64,000 nt of DNA from assembly GCA_014706385.1 (NCBI GenBank), contig JACGZH010000010.1, positions 620,001 through 684,000 of the forward strand, given 5' to 3'. Source of the stretch: Phaffia rhodozyma (lineage: Eukaryota; Basidiomycota; Tremellomycetes; Cystofilobasidiales; Mrakiaceae). The notes under the pieces were generated by a model. The model made no database searches and was not told the origin of the DNA. It saw nothing but the letters and a program-made list of their open reading frames with translations. The position numbers and the translations under genes are program-made. Positions within the stretch are counted from its first letter, which is position 1. Each line of letters opens with the position of its first letter. Of this stretch, positions 1 to 10,549 are shown one piece after another.

Positions 1-2649
1 CACGCTGATTTCGGAGGAGAAGTCGAGCGAGTCTTGTCCATGGTCGATGGTGTTCTGCTAGTTGTCGACGCTACCGAAGGTCCTTCCACCCAGACTCGAT
101 TCGTCCTAGGAAAGGCTCTCAAGGCCGGTTTGAAGTGAGCGCATCATCTGTTCTCGTCTTTCGTCCCGCACGAGCTTTGAATGATTACTGAATACGCGCG
201 CGCTTTCCCGTTTGCGTTAATCTTCTTATAAAGGCCTATTGTCGTGATGAACAAGGCCGATAGGTCTACCGCTCGACCCGAGCAGGTTGATTCCGACATT
301 TTGGACCTTTTCGGAGCCCTCGGAGCTTCGGACGATCAGATGGTTCGTATTCTCCTTCTTTTGCCAACCTTTTGATAAATGTCACAGCTTCTGAACAGTC
401 TGGGATTATCATGTTACGTCGATCTAGGAGTACCCGAGTAAGTTTCTCATATTTTATCATGTGCCAACCGCTTTGAAATTGATGCTGATGACGGTCTATG
501 GTTTTCACTCTTAAACAGTCATCTATGCTTCTGCCAAACAAGGATGGGCCTCACTTTCTCCTCCTGCCAAACCGACTGCCGAACAAGAGATGACAAACGT
601 CGCGCCTGCAGAGGACATGGTTGCTTTGTTCGACCTGATTCTCGCTGAGGTTCCTGCGCCGGTGCGGCTCGACAGATCTAAGCCTTTCCGAATGCTCACC
701 ACTCAAATTGACTCGGATCCGTACGTCGGAGCGTTATACCTTGGTCGAATCGAGTCTGGAAGCATTTCGATTGGTCAAAAGCTCGTGGCGCTTGATCCGG
801 AAGGAAAGAAAGTCGGTGAAGGAAAGTGCACAAAGATCTTCGGTAGAACTGGGTTGGAGAAGGTACCGGTCGAACGAGCTGGAGCAGGAGAGATCATCAG
901 TGTGGCCGGAGTATTAGGCGGAGGTGTCAACGTGACGATCTGTGCTGAAGACGACCCGGACATGGCTCCATTGCCTGTAAGTTTCCAATAGTCTTAATCT
1001 TGTCGCGCACTAAGTTCTGCGGATACATATATCTAAACGGTTATCACATTTACATTTTTCTGACCGCTAGTCTACTCCTCTGGATCCTCCCACGATCTCG
1101 ATGTTCATTTCTGCCAACGACTCTCCTTTTGCCGGTAAAGAAGGAACAAAGTTGACCTCGGCTGTGATCAAGGACCGACTTCTCAAAGAGGCCGAAACTA
1201 ACGTCGCTCTCAAGGTCATTGATAACCCTCAATCGGAATCTCTGGAGATCAGAGGTCGAGGTGTATTGCATCTGGGTATTCTTTTGGAGACTCTTCGACG
1301 AGAGGGCTTCGAAATCGCTGTTTCGCCTCCTAGGCCCGTGTTGAAGAGAGATCCGGAAACAAAGAAGGTTCTGGAGCCGATAGAGGAGGTCACCATCAAT
1401 GTTGACAGCAGTGCGTCTTGATCCCTTTTCTGCATTTGTCTCTGCTGAAGTTTTTTGAACAGGCGTGGTGTTGTATCTGGGTCGTTCTAAAACTGTTTCG
1501 ATTTTCTATCTTCCATCAACTATCTCCGTCACAGATTACATCGGAACCGTGATCGAGAAGATGACCAAGCGAAAGTAAGCAACGTTTATACATCACTGCC
1601 TACCACATAACAAGTGTTGTTGACTCATCGTATTTGTTTGTGTATTACTGTCTTCCTTTCATTGATGTGTAGGGCTGAGATTCTCCAGTATGATGAGGAG
1701 GATGGCAAGGTCAGGGTTGTGATGGAGGTTCCCGCTCGGGGGCTCCTCGGATATGTCTCGGGAGAGTTTAACAACGATGTCCACGGACAAGGGTACGTTC
1801 ATTTCATATTCTATTGGGCCAGCATCTCGTTGCGCTTGACTCAAGTTCCCTTCTGCTACTCTACTTCAAATGGGATACAGAACCCTCAACCATATTTTCA
1901 AGGCTTACGAACCTTTCAAGGGTGAGATCAACACCTCCCGAAAGGGATGCTTGATCTCTAGCGTGACTGGAGAAGCAACTGCTTATGCCATCCAGCCTTT
2001 GCAGGCTCGAGGAGTGATGTTTGTCTCTCCTGGACAGGCCCGTACGTGATATGACGTTCACTGAATATGTTGACTAGGAGCATTGAGACTAACGGATGAT
2101 TGATCAAACATCGCAAATCTAGTTTATACCGGTATGGTCATTGGAGAGAGCAACAAGGCCGAGAACATTGAGATCAATGTTACCAAGACTAAGGCGTAAG
2201 TCGGACTCATGTGCTTATCTCGTTTTGATTTAACCTCGCTGAAATGTGATCTTCCTATCTTTTCAGCCTCACTAATTTCCGAGCAGCTGGAAAGGATGAC
2301 GGAATCTTCGTTGCTCCTGCCCGAACCATGGTTGGTCATAGGCATCTGGCTCAAGATTAAAAATTGATATCCTCTCTCAAGCTGACCTCGACTTGTTGGT
2401 TCCTTCTCATACAGACCTTGGAGGAGTGCATATCTTACTGTGACGAAGATGAGCTGATTGAAATCACGCCCAAGGTAAGCCTTTCACTCCTGCACTTGAC
2501 TTCCCCTAAATAATAACTGAAACTCACTGCATTCTCTTTCTTCACTATTTCGTCTCAAAAAGTCTGTCCGACTTCGAAAGAAGATTCTCGATTCTAACCT
2601 CAGGAAGAGGTCTTCCTCCACGTCCCAGCTCACTTTCATAGACGCTTAG
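1..2649 (+). CDS. TypA/BipA-family translational GTPase, 3' part (5' end outside window)
   Basis: This is a ribosome-associated elongation-factor-like GTPase, probably acting on organellar ribosomes. The window opens inside the G domain: the switch II stretch [12 protein letters not shown], then [11 protein letters not shown], and after the first intron the G4 motif VMNKADR. Later exons give an EF-Tu-like domain II ([15 protein letters not shown]), an EF-G-like domain ([20 protein letters not shown]) and the TypA-specific C-terminal part ([52 protein letters not shown]). It is split by about ten short introns. The stop at 2647-2649 follows a family-typical end ([16 protein letters not shown]) plus a short extra tail. 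TypA is mainly bacterial and plastid; a nuclear fungal copy is presumably mitochondrial (inference), but the targeting peptide would lie outside the window. It is not GUF1/LepA, whose domain order and C-terminus differ. The family call is very secure. Confidence 0.93.
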
Positions 2650-3184
2650 ATTGATAACCCAATCAAAGTTTTTCGAATTGAAATAAAACAAAACAGGGTG
2701 TTGGCTTATATGGCGGATTAGATATTCTCCTAGCGCGGACGAACAAATACCCCTCCTCTCTTCTTTTTATCTTGTTCTCTAGCTCTTTATTCAACGCAAA
2801 GACCTTTATTCTTTCATCGACTTTTTGTTATCCCTTTCTCAAACAAAATAAACCTTCACTTGTATATGGGTCCTGAGCCTTACGATGATTTTTATAATAG
2901 CAAATAGAAATTCTTTGGGTACCAAATTGAGGATCCAGTGGAAAGAACGACAACCAACTGGGTCGAAAGTGATGATGAAATACCTTCGGGTAAGGCCGTG
3001 AATGTCAACAAGGACGACCAAAAACAATTGTTTCTCTAACCACGATCACTTCGGCTTTCAGACCTGATTCCATCAGATTATTCAACACATATACAGCCGA
3101 CTAGATATTGATATCGATCTGTTTTGTCTCGGGAACCCTCGTTGATCAGATTAGGTTTGCAGAGATAATCTTGGACACTAGAAC
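2650..3184. other. Intergenic region between TypA-like and HAUS6-like genes
   Basis: This holds the 3' flank of the TypA-like gene (T-rich, with AATAAA-like words near 2680) and the promoter/5' UTR of the HAUS6-like gene. No convincing coding exon is seen. A C/D-box-like pair of motifs lies inside it (listed separately). Confidence 0.6.
2969..3067 (+). ncRNA. Weak candidate box C/D snoRNA
   Basis: A perfect box C (GTGATGA, 2969-2975) is followed 88 bases later by a box D (CTGA, 3064-3067), which gives a 99-nt unit of normal C/D snoRNA size in non-coding DNA. A C'-like GTGAATG lies between them. The terminal stem is poor (only a few pairs between GAAA and TTCC), and I could not assign a guide target. 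Box matches this short arise by chance, so this is only a candidate. Confidence 0.15.
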
Positions 3185-5055
3185 ATGTCTTCAACGCCAA
3201 GCACGACCCTTTTGGTCTCCCTTCTTTCACTACTAGCAATTCCCCAACCTCTCGCCTCGTTATGCCTGCCTATTCACCCCCAGACGCCTGCTGTATCAAG
3301 ACAAAAAACTCGGGATGTGATTCTCCGTGCTCTATCTATTCATTTGAGTAGCCCGGATAGTCCTCTCCATCAAATATGTCCGAAGCTTAGGCCATTGAGT
3401 CCGCACGAGTACCCAACACCATCTCAAGAGAAATCTTTCGTGGGAATAGCAGCCGGCTATCTGACAGAGCTCCGGAGGGAAATCATCAGTTCGAATGGAC
3501 TCGACAAGTCCTGGTGGTTAGAATTGAAAGTAGGTATCAGGAAGAGCGATCTGAGCGAGGCTGCTGGGCCAAGGTATGTTCTACGCAAAGCTCGTTTGAT
3601 CTGCAACCTATTGCGTATCCTGAACAACATTGTATGCTTTGAATGTTGTTATGCGCTGTAATTCAGATTTGACCAGATCCTTCTTGCGCTAGCCTGTCAG
3701 ACGGTCTATTGGGATATTTTGAAGACTCTTCAATCAAGACCGGAACTATTTGCTAGTTGTGAGTCTGCATGTTGATATGTATATGTTTCCTTGTGGATTG
3801 ACCTCTTTATCCATGAGGAACACAGGTGCTCCAAACCTTTCTTGCAAGGGCCAGGCGGAGGTAGCTCTCACCAATTCTCGATAAAGTACAGATCAGCTTG
3901 TTGATATTCCTCTTCATTCAGCAGCGCATAACAAATCTGTTCAGGAACTTAAAGACAGCTATGAATGAGATCCATACACTTCAAAAGGAACCATTGGAAA
4001 GGATCAAACGTTTGGAAGAACGTCGAGAAACCCTGTTGGAGATTCAGGTGTGTATCTCTAAATGAATTCAGATCTTGAAGTAGAGAGGGGCATACTCATA
4101 CAAGCCGTGTTACTGTCAGGCCTTGATGGCCAAGCCCGATGTCTCCGAGCCCAAGATAAGGAAAACTTCTTCAGAAGACTTGCGGGCCGCACTTGATGAC
4201 AGAATATCTGAGTGGGATGACTTGATTCGACAATGGTTTGAAATGGATGGAACAACACATTCAAAGGGTGAAAGTAATTTGTTAGATCCAGCCTTAGTTG
4301 AGATGGCTTTAGATAAAGCACACGGAATACCTTACTCGACGGCTGGAGAAAATAAAGCAGTCAAGTCTTCATCTGTACGTTCTCGTTCTGTTCACAATCT
4401 TTTGAACTCTGCTCAACTCAATGGTTATTCCTTTCTTAATCAGGCTCAAGAAATGGTGGCCGAGTTTGACAAACTGGAAACTTCGTTTCCTCAGATCACT
4501 TCAGTCGTATCTGAACAACTACATTCTGCCTCTGGTTTCCTCTCAAAGATCAGTTGCCGTTTGAGGCTAGGACCAACAGCCCTGGATGAGGATATACGTT
4601 TTGTGACCGAACGAGTACCAGACCAGACAGTAATTGTCTCAACTGCCGATGATCTTACTAAGGACATACCGGCCCCATCAACACTCAAACTGAAACCAAA
4701 AGCAGCAAGAATTAGCGTGTCTAGCCCTTGGAAACCCAAGAAATCGACAAGAGTGACATACACGCCCTTACAAAGGACGTCCACAAACGAGCTGCGTTGT
4801 CTCAACCTGTGGGGTTTAAACAGGGCTCCAAATACGGTACGTACAGACCGGTGTTGTGCGTAAGTTTCAACAAGTCGACTCATCTTTTATGCCAAATTGC
4901 TTGGAAACGGGTATCTCTATGGACAGATATCTTCCACCAGATCGCGCAGAAATGACCCATATCACCACCTGATCGAGCACGTGAACCGGACTTCCACATT
5001 GTCTTCTTCTGCTGAACGAAGCGCTCGGATTCAGGATGCGCTGAGAAGAAAGTAA
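3185..5055 (+). CDS. HAUS6: HAUS6-like augmin complex subunit
   Basis: Augmin recruits gamma-tubulin to existing spindle microtubules for branching nucleation; HAUS6 is the subunit that contacts the nucleator. The N-terminal region fits the HAUS6_N family: an early hydrophobic segment, a helix RDVILRALSIHL, a WWLELKVGIRKSDL stretch and, across the first intron, EAAGPRFDQILLALACQTV, which matches the family's AxGxRFDxxLLALS signature. The middle is helical and charged (KNLKTAMNEIH, RIKRLEERRETLLEIQ). The end reads NDPYHHLIEHV and stops at 5053-5055, recalling the DPhxKhRxxLAxxV pattern seen at the end of the domain in relatives. The start ATG at 3185 opens the first exon. The last intron (donor near 4863, acceptor near 4938) was chosen because it restores this frame and is the least certain. 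It is shorter than animal HAUS6, which has a long disordered tail. The gene converges with the NTF2-like gene. Confidence 0.72.
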
Positions 5056-5530
5056 GGAAATGCCCGATTAACTACTTTCTTCTCAAAATCGACAATGATC
5101 AAAACAACCCGGGTTGAAATTCCAAGTGCGTGCTGGTCCAGAAATGATATCACCGCCGCCTGCTATATACTTAGCTCAGAGCTATGTTGTATGTCTGAGC
5201 TGAACGTCTTGTGCCTTCATCAATCGTGTGCATATGTGTTATCCTTCTCTCAGTAATATGCCGCTCGATGGAATACATCAAACATGTCCATACAATGAAC
5301 GAGACAGTAGTCTGTCTGAAGCTTTCAGATCAAGAGTAAAGACTGGGATATGAACAGAAATATATGTACTGTAGGAAAAACTGAGTTCGGAACAGGTGAA
5401 ACACAGTATCTGGACACGAGAAGATGTGAGGAAATGACAAAAAATCTATAAAAAGGAACAAGAAAATACAAAGTACAAGGAAAGACCGATACATAGGAAT
5501 CTAAGGAGAGTGTAGGAGAATGAAGGCAAA
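5056..5530. other. Convergent 3' intergenic region
   Basis: This 475-bp stretch lies between the ends of two convergent genes (HAUS6-like and NTF2-like). It is A-rich, has no open frame that continues through splice signals, and probably holds both 3' UTRs. I see nothing else in it. Confidence 0.6.
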
Positions 5531-7116
5531 TCAATTATCATGATCAGGGGCCATCTCTAGCCCTCCAGTTTGCTGCCAAGACCCCCTAGACCCTTGTCCC
5601 ATCAGTCCTAATGCACCTATAGGAGAATCGGACGGATTGAAAAGCGGCTGAGCCGATCGGATGGGTGAGAAAAGATGGATGCTGCTGCCCGATCCCCAAG
5701 ACTTTGAATGCGTCCTGTGATGATGCCCGGACGATCTGCTAGAGACGGATGACAGAGGGCGCATGTAGATGATAGGTGTAGTGGGAGAAGATGAGAAGGT
5801 CGAGGGTATAACAGAAGATTCCCCGAACGCAGGGAATCCTTCGGAACGTTCCTCTTTCGAGGGTGAAGTATTGACCGGGGTTGTCTCGTCTGGATCTTCT
5901 CCAGTTTTCAGAGCTGTAGGAGCAGGCCTTGGTCCTCTGACACCTTCTCCGCAACCTCCTGCTAAAGTTCCGAGTCCCCTAAGAGCAAGTCCTCCGAGAT
6001 AACGACCGATGGACCCTGCTAATCCTGAAAAAGGGATGATGCCTTCGATGAGGTCCCGTACGTCCCAATGATCTCGGTGATATGATATCAGTCCGTTATC
6101 ATTAAACTGAAATATTGTTACAATTCGGAGGTTGATGTGTAGCAAAGATTTATTGCCTGGTCCGGCAAAGTGAGGTAATACTTCGGTTACAGATAGCACC
6201 TCAGGGTGGGGTGAAGAATCGCTTGAATTAGTATCGGAAAGAGGTGGGGAGTGACCAAAGATTCTGAGTGGAAACAGAGACGGAAGTATGGAGATATGAA
6301 GAGTGTGATCGAGAATGCCGACATGAAAGCCATCTAAACGAAGAGTACATCAAGCGTGAGTTGAATCAGAATAATCTTATCGGCTACCGTGAGAGAGAAA
6401 TGAAACCTACCAAAACTCTCTGATTCGGTCACGTCCCCAATCTCACTCCAAACGCTCACCACTTTCCACCCATGCTCAGACTGGCTGTTTTTGTTTTCTT
6501 GGCTTCCCCATATTGATTTGATCATGTTGATGGTCCCTCGAGCCCAAGTGGTCGGATAGAGGACTGATAGCGCAGGTCCTCGGAAAGAGGACACAAACCG
6601 GGAGAGAAGGAATGCGTCGGTTATCGAAGGTTTTGAATAAAATGACAAGATAGGATTTTCATAAACTATCATTTCAAACACATGGATCAGCAAAGGGACG
6701 TGGACAAGGCGCAAACGTTATATGGGTTGAGTGTATGGGCTGAAACTCGGTCTAGAGTTATTCCTCTGCAAACGTCCAATATTGGAAACACTGGCGGTGC
6801 TTGTTGTCTTGTCTTCCAGAAACGGGGATACAAAAAGGAATGGTGCTAGCTATGTTCTGTTCGTGACTAACCAGCATCTAGCTCGTAATAACGCTCAACT
6901 GCAAGTCTGATTTCCTCCGATGAAGGTATGTGAGTGAGGTGAGAGTCGTCTCCTATACCTCCATACAGAACCTATAGTTGGGAAGATGATCAAACCAATG
7001 AAACTTGTCAATCACGAATACCATGAACCTAATAAGAGAAACAGCTCAATCCAACGAGCGACCTAACGAACGCTGTGGACCTCGAATAACGAGGCCATAG
7101 GATGAGCTGAAGCCAT
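5531..7116 (-). CDS. Uncharacterised fungal NTF2/SnoaL-fold protein with a DHWDVRDL motif
   Basis: No function is known. On the minus strand the exons join cleanly: a first exon starting MASAHPMASLFEVHS, then one ending IRLAVERYYELDA, which runs directly into VYENPILSF, then a long exon ending VWSEIGDVTESESF, then DGFHVGILDHTLHISILP, and finally the segment LRIVTIFQFNDNGLISYHRDHWDVRDLIEG. This helix-YY-(D/E)xxxxYENP...F(N)xxGxIxxHxDxWDVxD order is a conserved pattern of basidiomycete hypothetical proteins with an NTF2-like fold, in which the HxDxWD block lines the pocket. After the domain comes a roughly 100-residue Ser/Pro/Gly-rich, probably disordered tail to the stop at 5531. The ATG at 7114-7116 overlaps an in-frame upstream ATG of the opposite gene (see findings). 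A small-molecule or lipid-binding role would be a guess. The gene model is well supported by splice phase. Confidence 0.75.
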
Positions 7117-7285
7117 GACTATGGTGGTTTGGTTCAGGAAGTTGTCAAGATCTAAGATCTCCTCGGACATGAGCGCATGCTACATGGTTGCGTTACGTAA
7201 TCGTACCTCCGCTTGTGCCCAACGGATATCTTCCGTTCTGAACGACCCTGCCGAATTTCGTCTTCTTTCAAACTATCACAAAAGA

Positions 7286-8079
7286 ATGGTGGGTAGATGT
7301 GGTTTGAACCGGGATTCAGTTGAGTATTGTGTGTGTTCTAATTGTCGTTCTTTCGCTCTACAGTTTACTCCTACTCCTCAGCTGCTTTGGCGATCCGGCG
7401 CCGCTATTGGTGAGCCTGTCTCTTTTCTCAGAAGACATGTTGTACTTCGATACGAAATGAGATCACCGTAGTGCTAATCTTCGACAGTCATCTCAACTGT
7501 ATTGCTTCGTCCGGCTCACGTCTCGTTCTATATGTTACAGCTGGTACTGGTATCATGTGCGGAGCGTTCGGTGCTCACGGCCTGAAGGCTCGAGTTGGTA
7601 TCACTCCTGATTTGATCAAGTCATGGGAGACCGCTTCTCACTACGCTGTAAGCTCTCTATCTACTAAGTTTCCCTTTGCTGATGGGCAGTCTTCTGATTT
7701 CATTCAAACTTCATCGTTGCAGTTCCTCAATGGAATTGCCTTGATGGCAGTTTCTCTTCACCCTCGGTTTGGTTATCATGCTTGGGCCGGTAGACTCATC
7801 GCCGGAGGCACCCTTCTGTTCTCCGGATCAATCTTTGGTCTTGTACTTGACCGGGAAAAGAAGTATGTGTGCGTTGTCTTCTGTCTTGTTTTCGCACTAT
7901 TGACCGATTTTACTCGATCGACCGTCTACTCAGATTCCGATTCTTGGGCCCCATCACTCCCCTCGGTGGTGTTGCGATGATCGCCGGGTGAGTGAATACT
8001 TTCAACTTTTCGATGCTCTTTGAGCAATCAATTGATGCCCATGCTGCTTCTATATAGATACGCTGCTCTTCTTTTCTAA
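7286..8079 (+). CDS. DUF423 (YgdD-like) small membrane protein
   Basis: DUF423 proteins are about 120-residue integral membrane proteins of unknown function, widespread in bacteria and eukaryotes. The joined exons give an N-terminal LLWRSGAAIAGTGIMCGAFGAHGLK, where the GAFGAHGL signature is diagnostic, then PDLIKSWETASHYA, QFLNGIALMAVSL, GGTLLFSGSIFGLVL and FLGPITPLGGVAMIAGYAALLF, which together make about four transmembrane helices and the conserved GPITPLGG loop. The stop is at 8077-8079. The start is chosen at 7286, where the ATG is the last codon of its exon, directly before a GTGGGT donor. An in-frame ATG at 7115 would add 57 unconserved residues and would overlap the start codon of the divergent gene, so it is less likely. 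It converges with the JmjC gene, with 158 bp between stops. Confidence 0.85.
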
Positions 8080-8237
8080 AGATCATTCGGATCTGAAACT
8101 TAAGCATTTGCAAACACTTATGTATACACATACAATGCGCACAGAATGTGCGGTTCAATTGAAATAATTCCGATTCTGGGTGGTTCTCAAATTGATTAAA
8201 GGCTGGTCAATTCGAAACATGATTAAGACATTCAGTC

Positions 8238-9396
8238 TCATCGGAACCAGTAATTGAGACTGATTCGACCACCTGCGCATTCTTCTCCCTCTCCCTCCCC
8301 CTCGACCGAATGCCACCATCCCTCGGGCAAGAACAAGACTTCTCCCTTCTTGAGCACCACCTCGATCTCTCTCTTCCTAGCTCCTTCGAACAAGGGGTAT
8401 TCCTCTGATGGAACGTGGCTTGAAGAGACCGGAATCGAAGACGTTTGATGTTGCGGAAAAGGTGACAAATACAAGGCCGCCGATTCAGTAGTCGGAGGGT
8501 AGAGATGGAACGTTTTGGATCCTAGAATCTGACAAAACAAATTGTGACTGGTGGCGAGCAATCGAATAAGCTAGAGTCGAACGAAACACACAGACTGCGA
8601 GAACAGAGATTTACTATGGGTCCTTGTGTATCCTGCAAGAAATATGGATTGTTGAGTATTTAGCGAAAGACTCAATCAATAGTTTTTTGAGTAATGCAAG
8701 GGGACAAACGGAGTAAAGGTTCCCTTAGGTCCGATCCAGATGTTGGATCGCCAGAACTCCTTCTTATCGATGTCGAGGTACCTGTCCACAAACGTGCCAG
8801 GAGCGTCATCTTTTAAGTCGGGTATCTAGAAGGCGTAGGTTCAGACGAATTAGTTTGGCTTTGTGGAACACAGAGAAAGAACATGCTGACTTGTGCAAGA
8901 AGATCGTGTTGGGCCAGATAGAACACTGGGTCGTTCGCTGGATCGCTACCTTGTCTAGGAATCTTTTTGAGAATGAATGCGTCAAGAAACAGGTCTTTCT
9001 TTACCAAACAATCCCATTTTTTCCAGTCGCATAAGCCGCCCAAGGTAGAAAATCAGAAGAGAAAGTACAGGTTCAGTTTGATCGACTGTTGTTGCGCGCG
9101 AAAAGAAGTGAAAAGCACTTACCTAAAGGCATCATCGTCTTTCCCTTCTTCCCTTTGTCCAAAAACCCTCTTCCTGGCTGAGACCACTCTACCGGCACAT
9201 TATATCCTTCAGCCAGGCTTCGCAATCGACCTAGATTGTTTTCGATCGTCCAAGTGGCTAAAGCTGGCCAGGTATCGATTATATTCTGTAATAGAACCGG
9301 TTGGGATGCTTGTAAATGTTCTGTTAGTTTTGAAGCTGAAGGAGCAAGAAGTTTCTTGACTGCTTGTGTAGACCTATTGATCGAACTAGGGCGCAT
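8238..9396 (-). CDS. JmjC/cupin-8 domain Fe(II)/2-oxoglutarate-dependent hydroxylase (KDM8-like)
   Basis: This is a predicted Fe(II) and 2-oxoglutarate-dependent oxygenase. The exons read QPVLLQNIIDTWPAL (the typical entry into the fold), then DPVFYLAQHDLLAQ, FWRSNIWIGPKGTFTP, IHKDPYHNLFCQILGSKTF, and finally KKGEVLFLPEGWWHSVE near the stop at 8238. The metal ligands are visible: the H-x-D pair in IHKD and the distal His in WWHSVE; the Lys of GSKTF is the expected 2-oxoglutarate contact region. The TP/IHKD junction spans an intron with a GTTTGT donor. The ATG at 9396 follows an in-frame stop, which supports it as the start. Relatives include KDM8/JMJD5, TYW5 and HSPBAP1-like enzymes; the substrate (histone, tRNA or protein side chain) cannot be read from sequence. 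An Asp/Ser/Pro-rich insert separates the two halves of the barrel. Confidence 0.85.
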
Positions 9397-10549
9397 GTCA
9401 TACAGTCAGCGATGGGAATCGTCCGGATGTTGAGATCTTCTGGGTGATTGTATGTTCTGTTTGCGTAGACCGTGTTTCTTAGTCGATGGGATCGGTCAGA
9501 GGCGGCTTTTGGTTACAGTGGAGAGAGAAATCAATTGTAACCAATGCGCACAAATCATCTTCTCTCTTACCATCATCCGCTCTTCGTACCTACAGACACA
9601 ACAGAAGGGAAGGCAGATGCGCTCTCTTGATGTACATATTCTCTGTTTCGAGTGTAAGGAGTACGACGTATAGGGCAACATGGAGAGGACAGAACAGAAT
9701 GGCAGGTTCTGTTGACGTTGACTCACCCTTTATCTACGCCTTGTTCCTACCAACCATCTTCTTGAGCCTCTAATCATTAGCCAACCTCACCATTATATAT
9801 TCGAAGATACAGCAACTCTTCATTCGAACGTTAACATCGTCTTGACCAATAAGAGTAGAAGCACAATAAACTCAGGCCATTCAGATGCAATGAGCCTGTG
9901 CGGTTGGTTTCTGTTCATCGTTCCCTTACAAATATTGGGTCCTTGGCTGATGTGAGCAACCTGATTCTGATGATAGAGCTGCATCGTATTGTCGCGCTCG
10001 CGTCATCTTTGTCGGCAAAAGCAGACCCGAGATGACACCAAGCCATTCTATTATGATTCTTGGTAAATCTGAAGATACCCTTCCCGGTCTCCTCTCTGTA
10101 GGAACATTTTGAGTCGTTAACGCAAAAGTTTGATCTGTGATGCAATATCCGGAACACTGGGATCGTCAGTACAAAACATCAATGAGAAGAATGATTAAAG
10201 TCCTGCTTTATTCAAGGTTCCGCTAAAAGCTAATTTAGTCCTTCATCTTCGATTCACTCTCCTCCTGTTTTCATCTCCGGTTTCCCTTTCCTTCCATAGC
10301 TGCATCGCTTCTTTCTCGTTATTATCAAGGTCTCTTCACAGAAATCATGTACACCAGCTAGTCTTCCGTTTCTATAACTGTTCCTATTTCTACATCGATT
10401 TACGTAATGCATCAAATTACGTAACCATATCTGAGAAAACGTGACTTTACGGTAGCCAGATGGTACGTGGACGTCTCGACAACCATCAACTCTCGACGTT
10501 CATCAGCAACAACCATCTTTCATACTTTCTGTTTTACATCTCACAAGTC
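9397..10549. other. Long intergenic region between JmjC and proteasome alpha-5 genes
   Basis: This 1.15-kb divergent promoter region contains only short open frames without consistent splice structure. A CT-rich stretch just upstream of 10467 probably belongs to the proteasome promoter/5' UTR. I recognise no gene, tRNA or repeat. An unrecognised small gene between about 9500 and 10150 on the minus strand cannot be excluded. Confidence 0.5.

Noticed and set aside
7115..7285. Longer N-terminus for the DUF423 protein from the ATG at 7115
   Set aside because: The extra 57 residues resemble no DUF423 N-terminus and would overlap the divergent gene's start codon; the ATG at 7286 gives the normal length.
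9915..10157. 80-codon minus-strand open frame and a TGATGA/CTGA pair at about 9975-10070
   Set aside because: The open frame lacks any recognisable motif, and the box-like words lack a stem and correct box C first base, so neither a gene nor a snoRNA was called.
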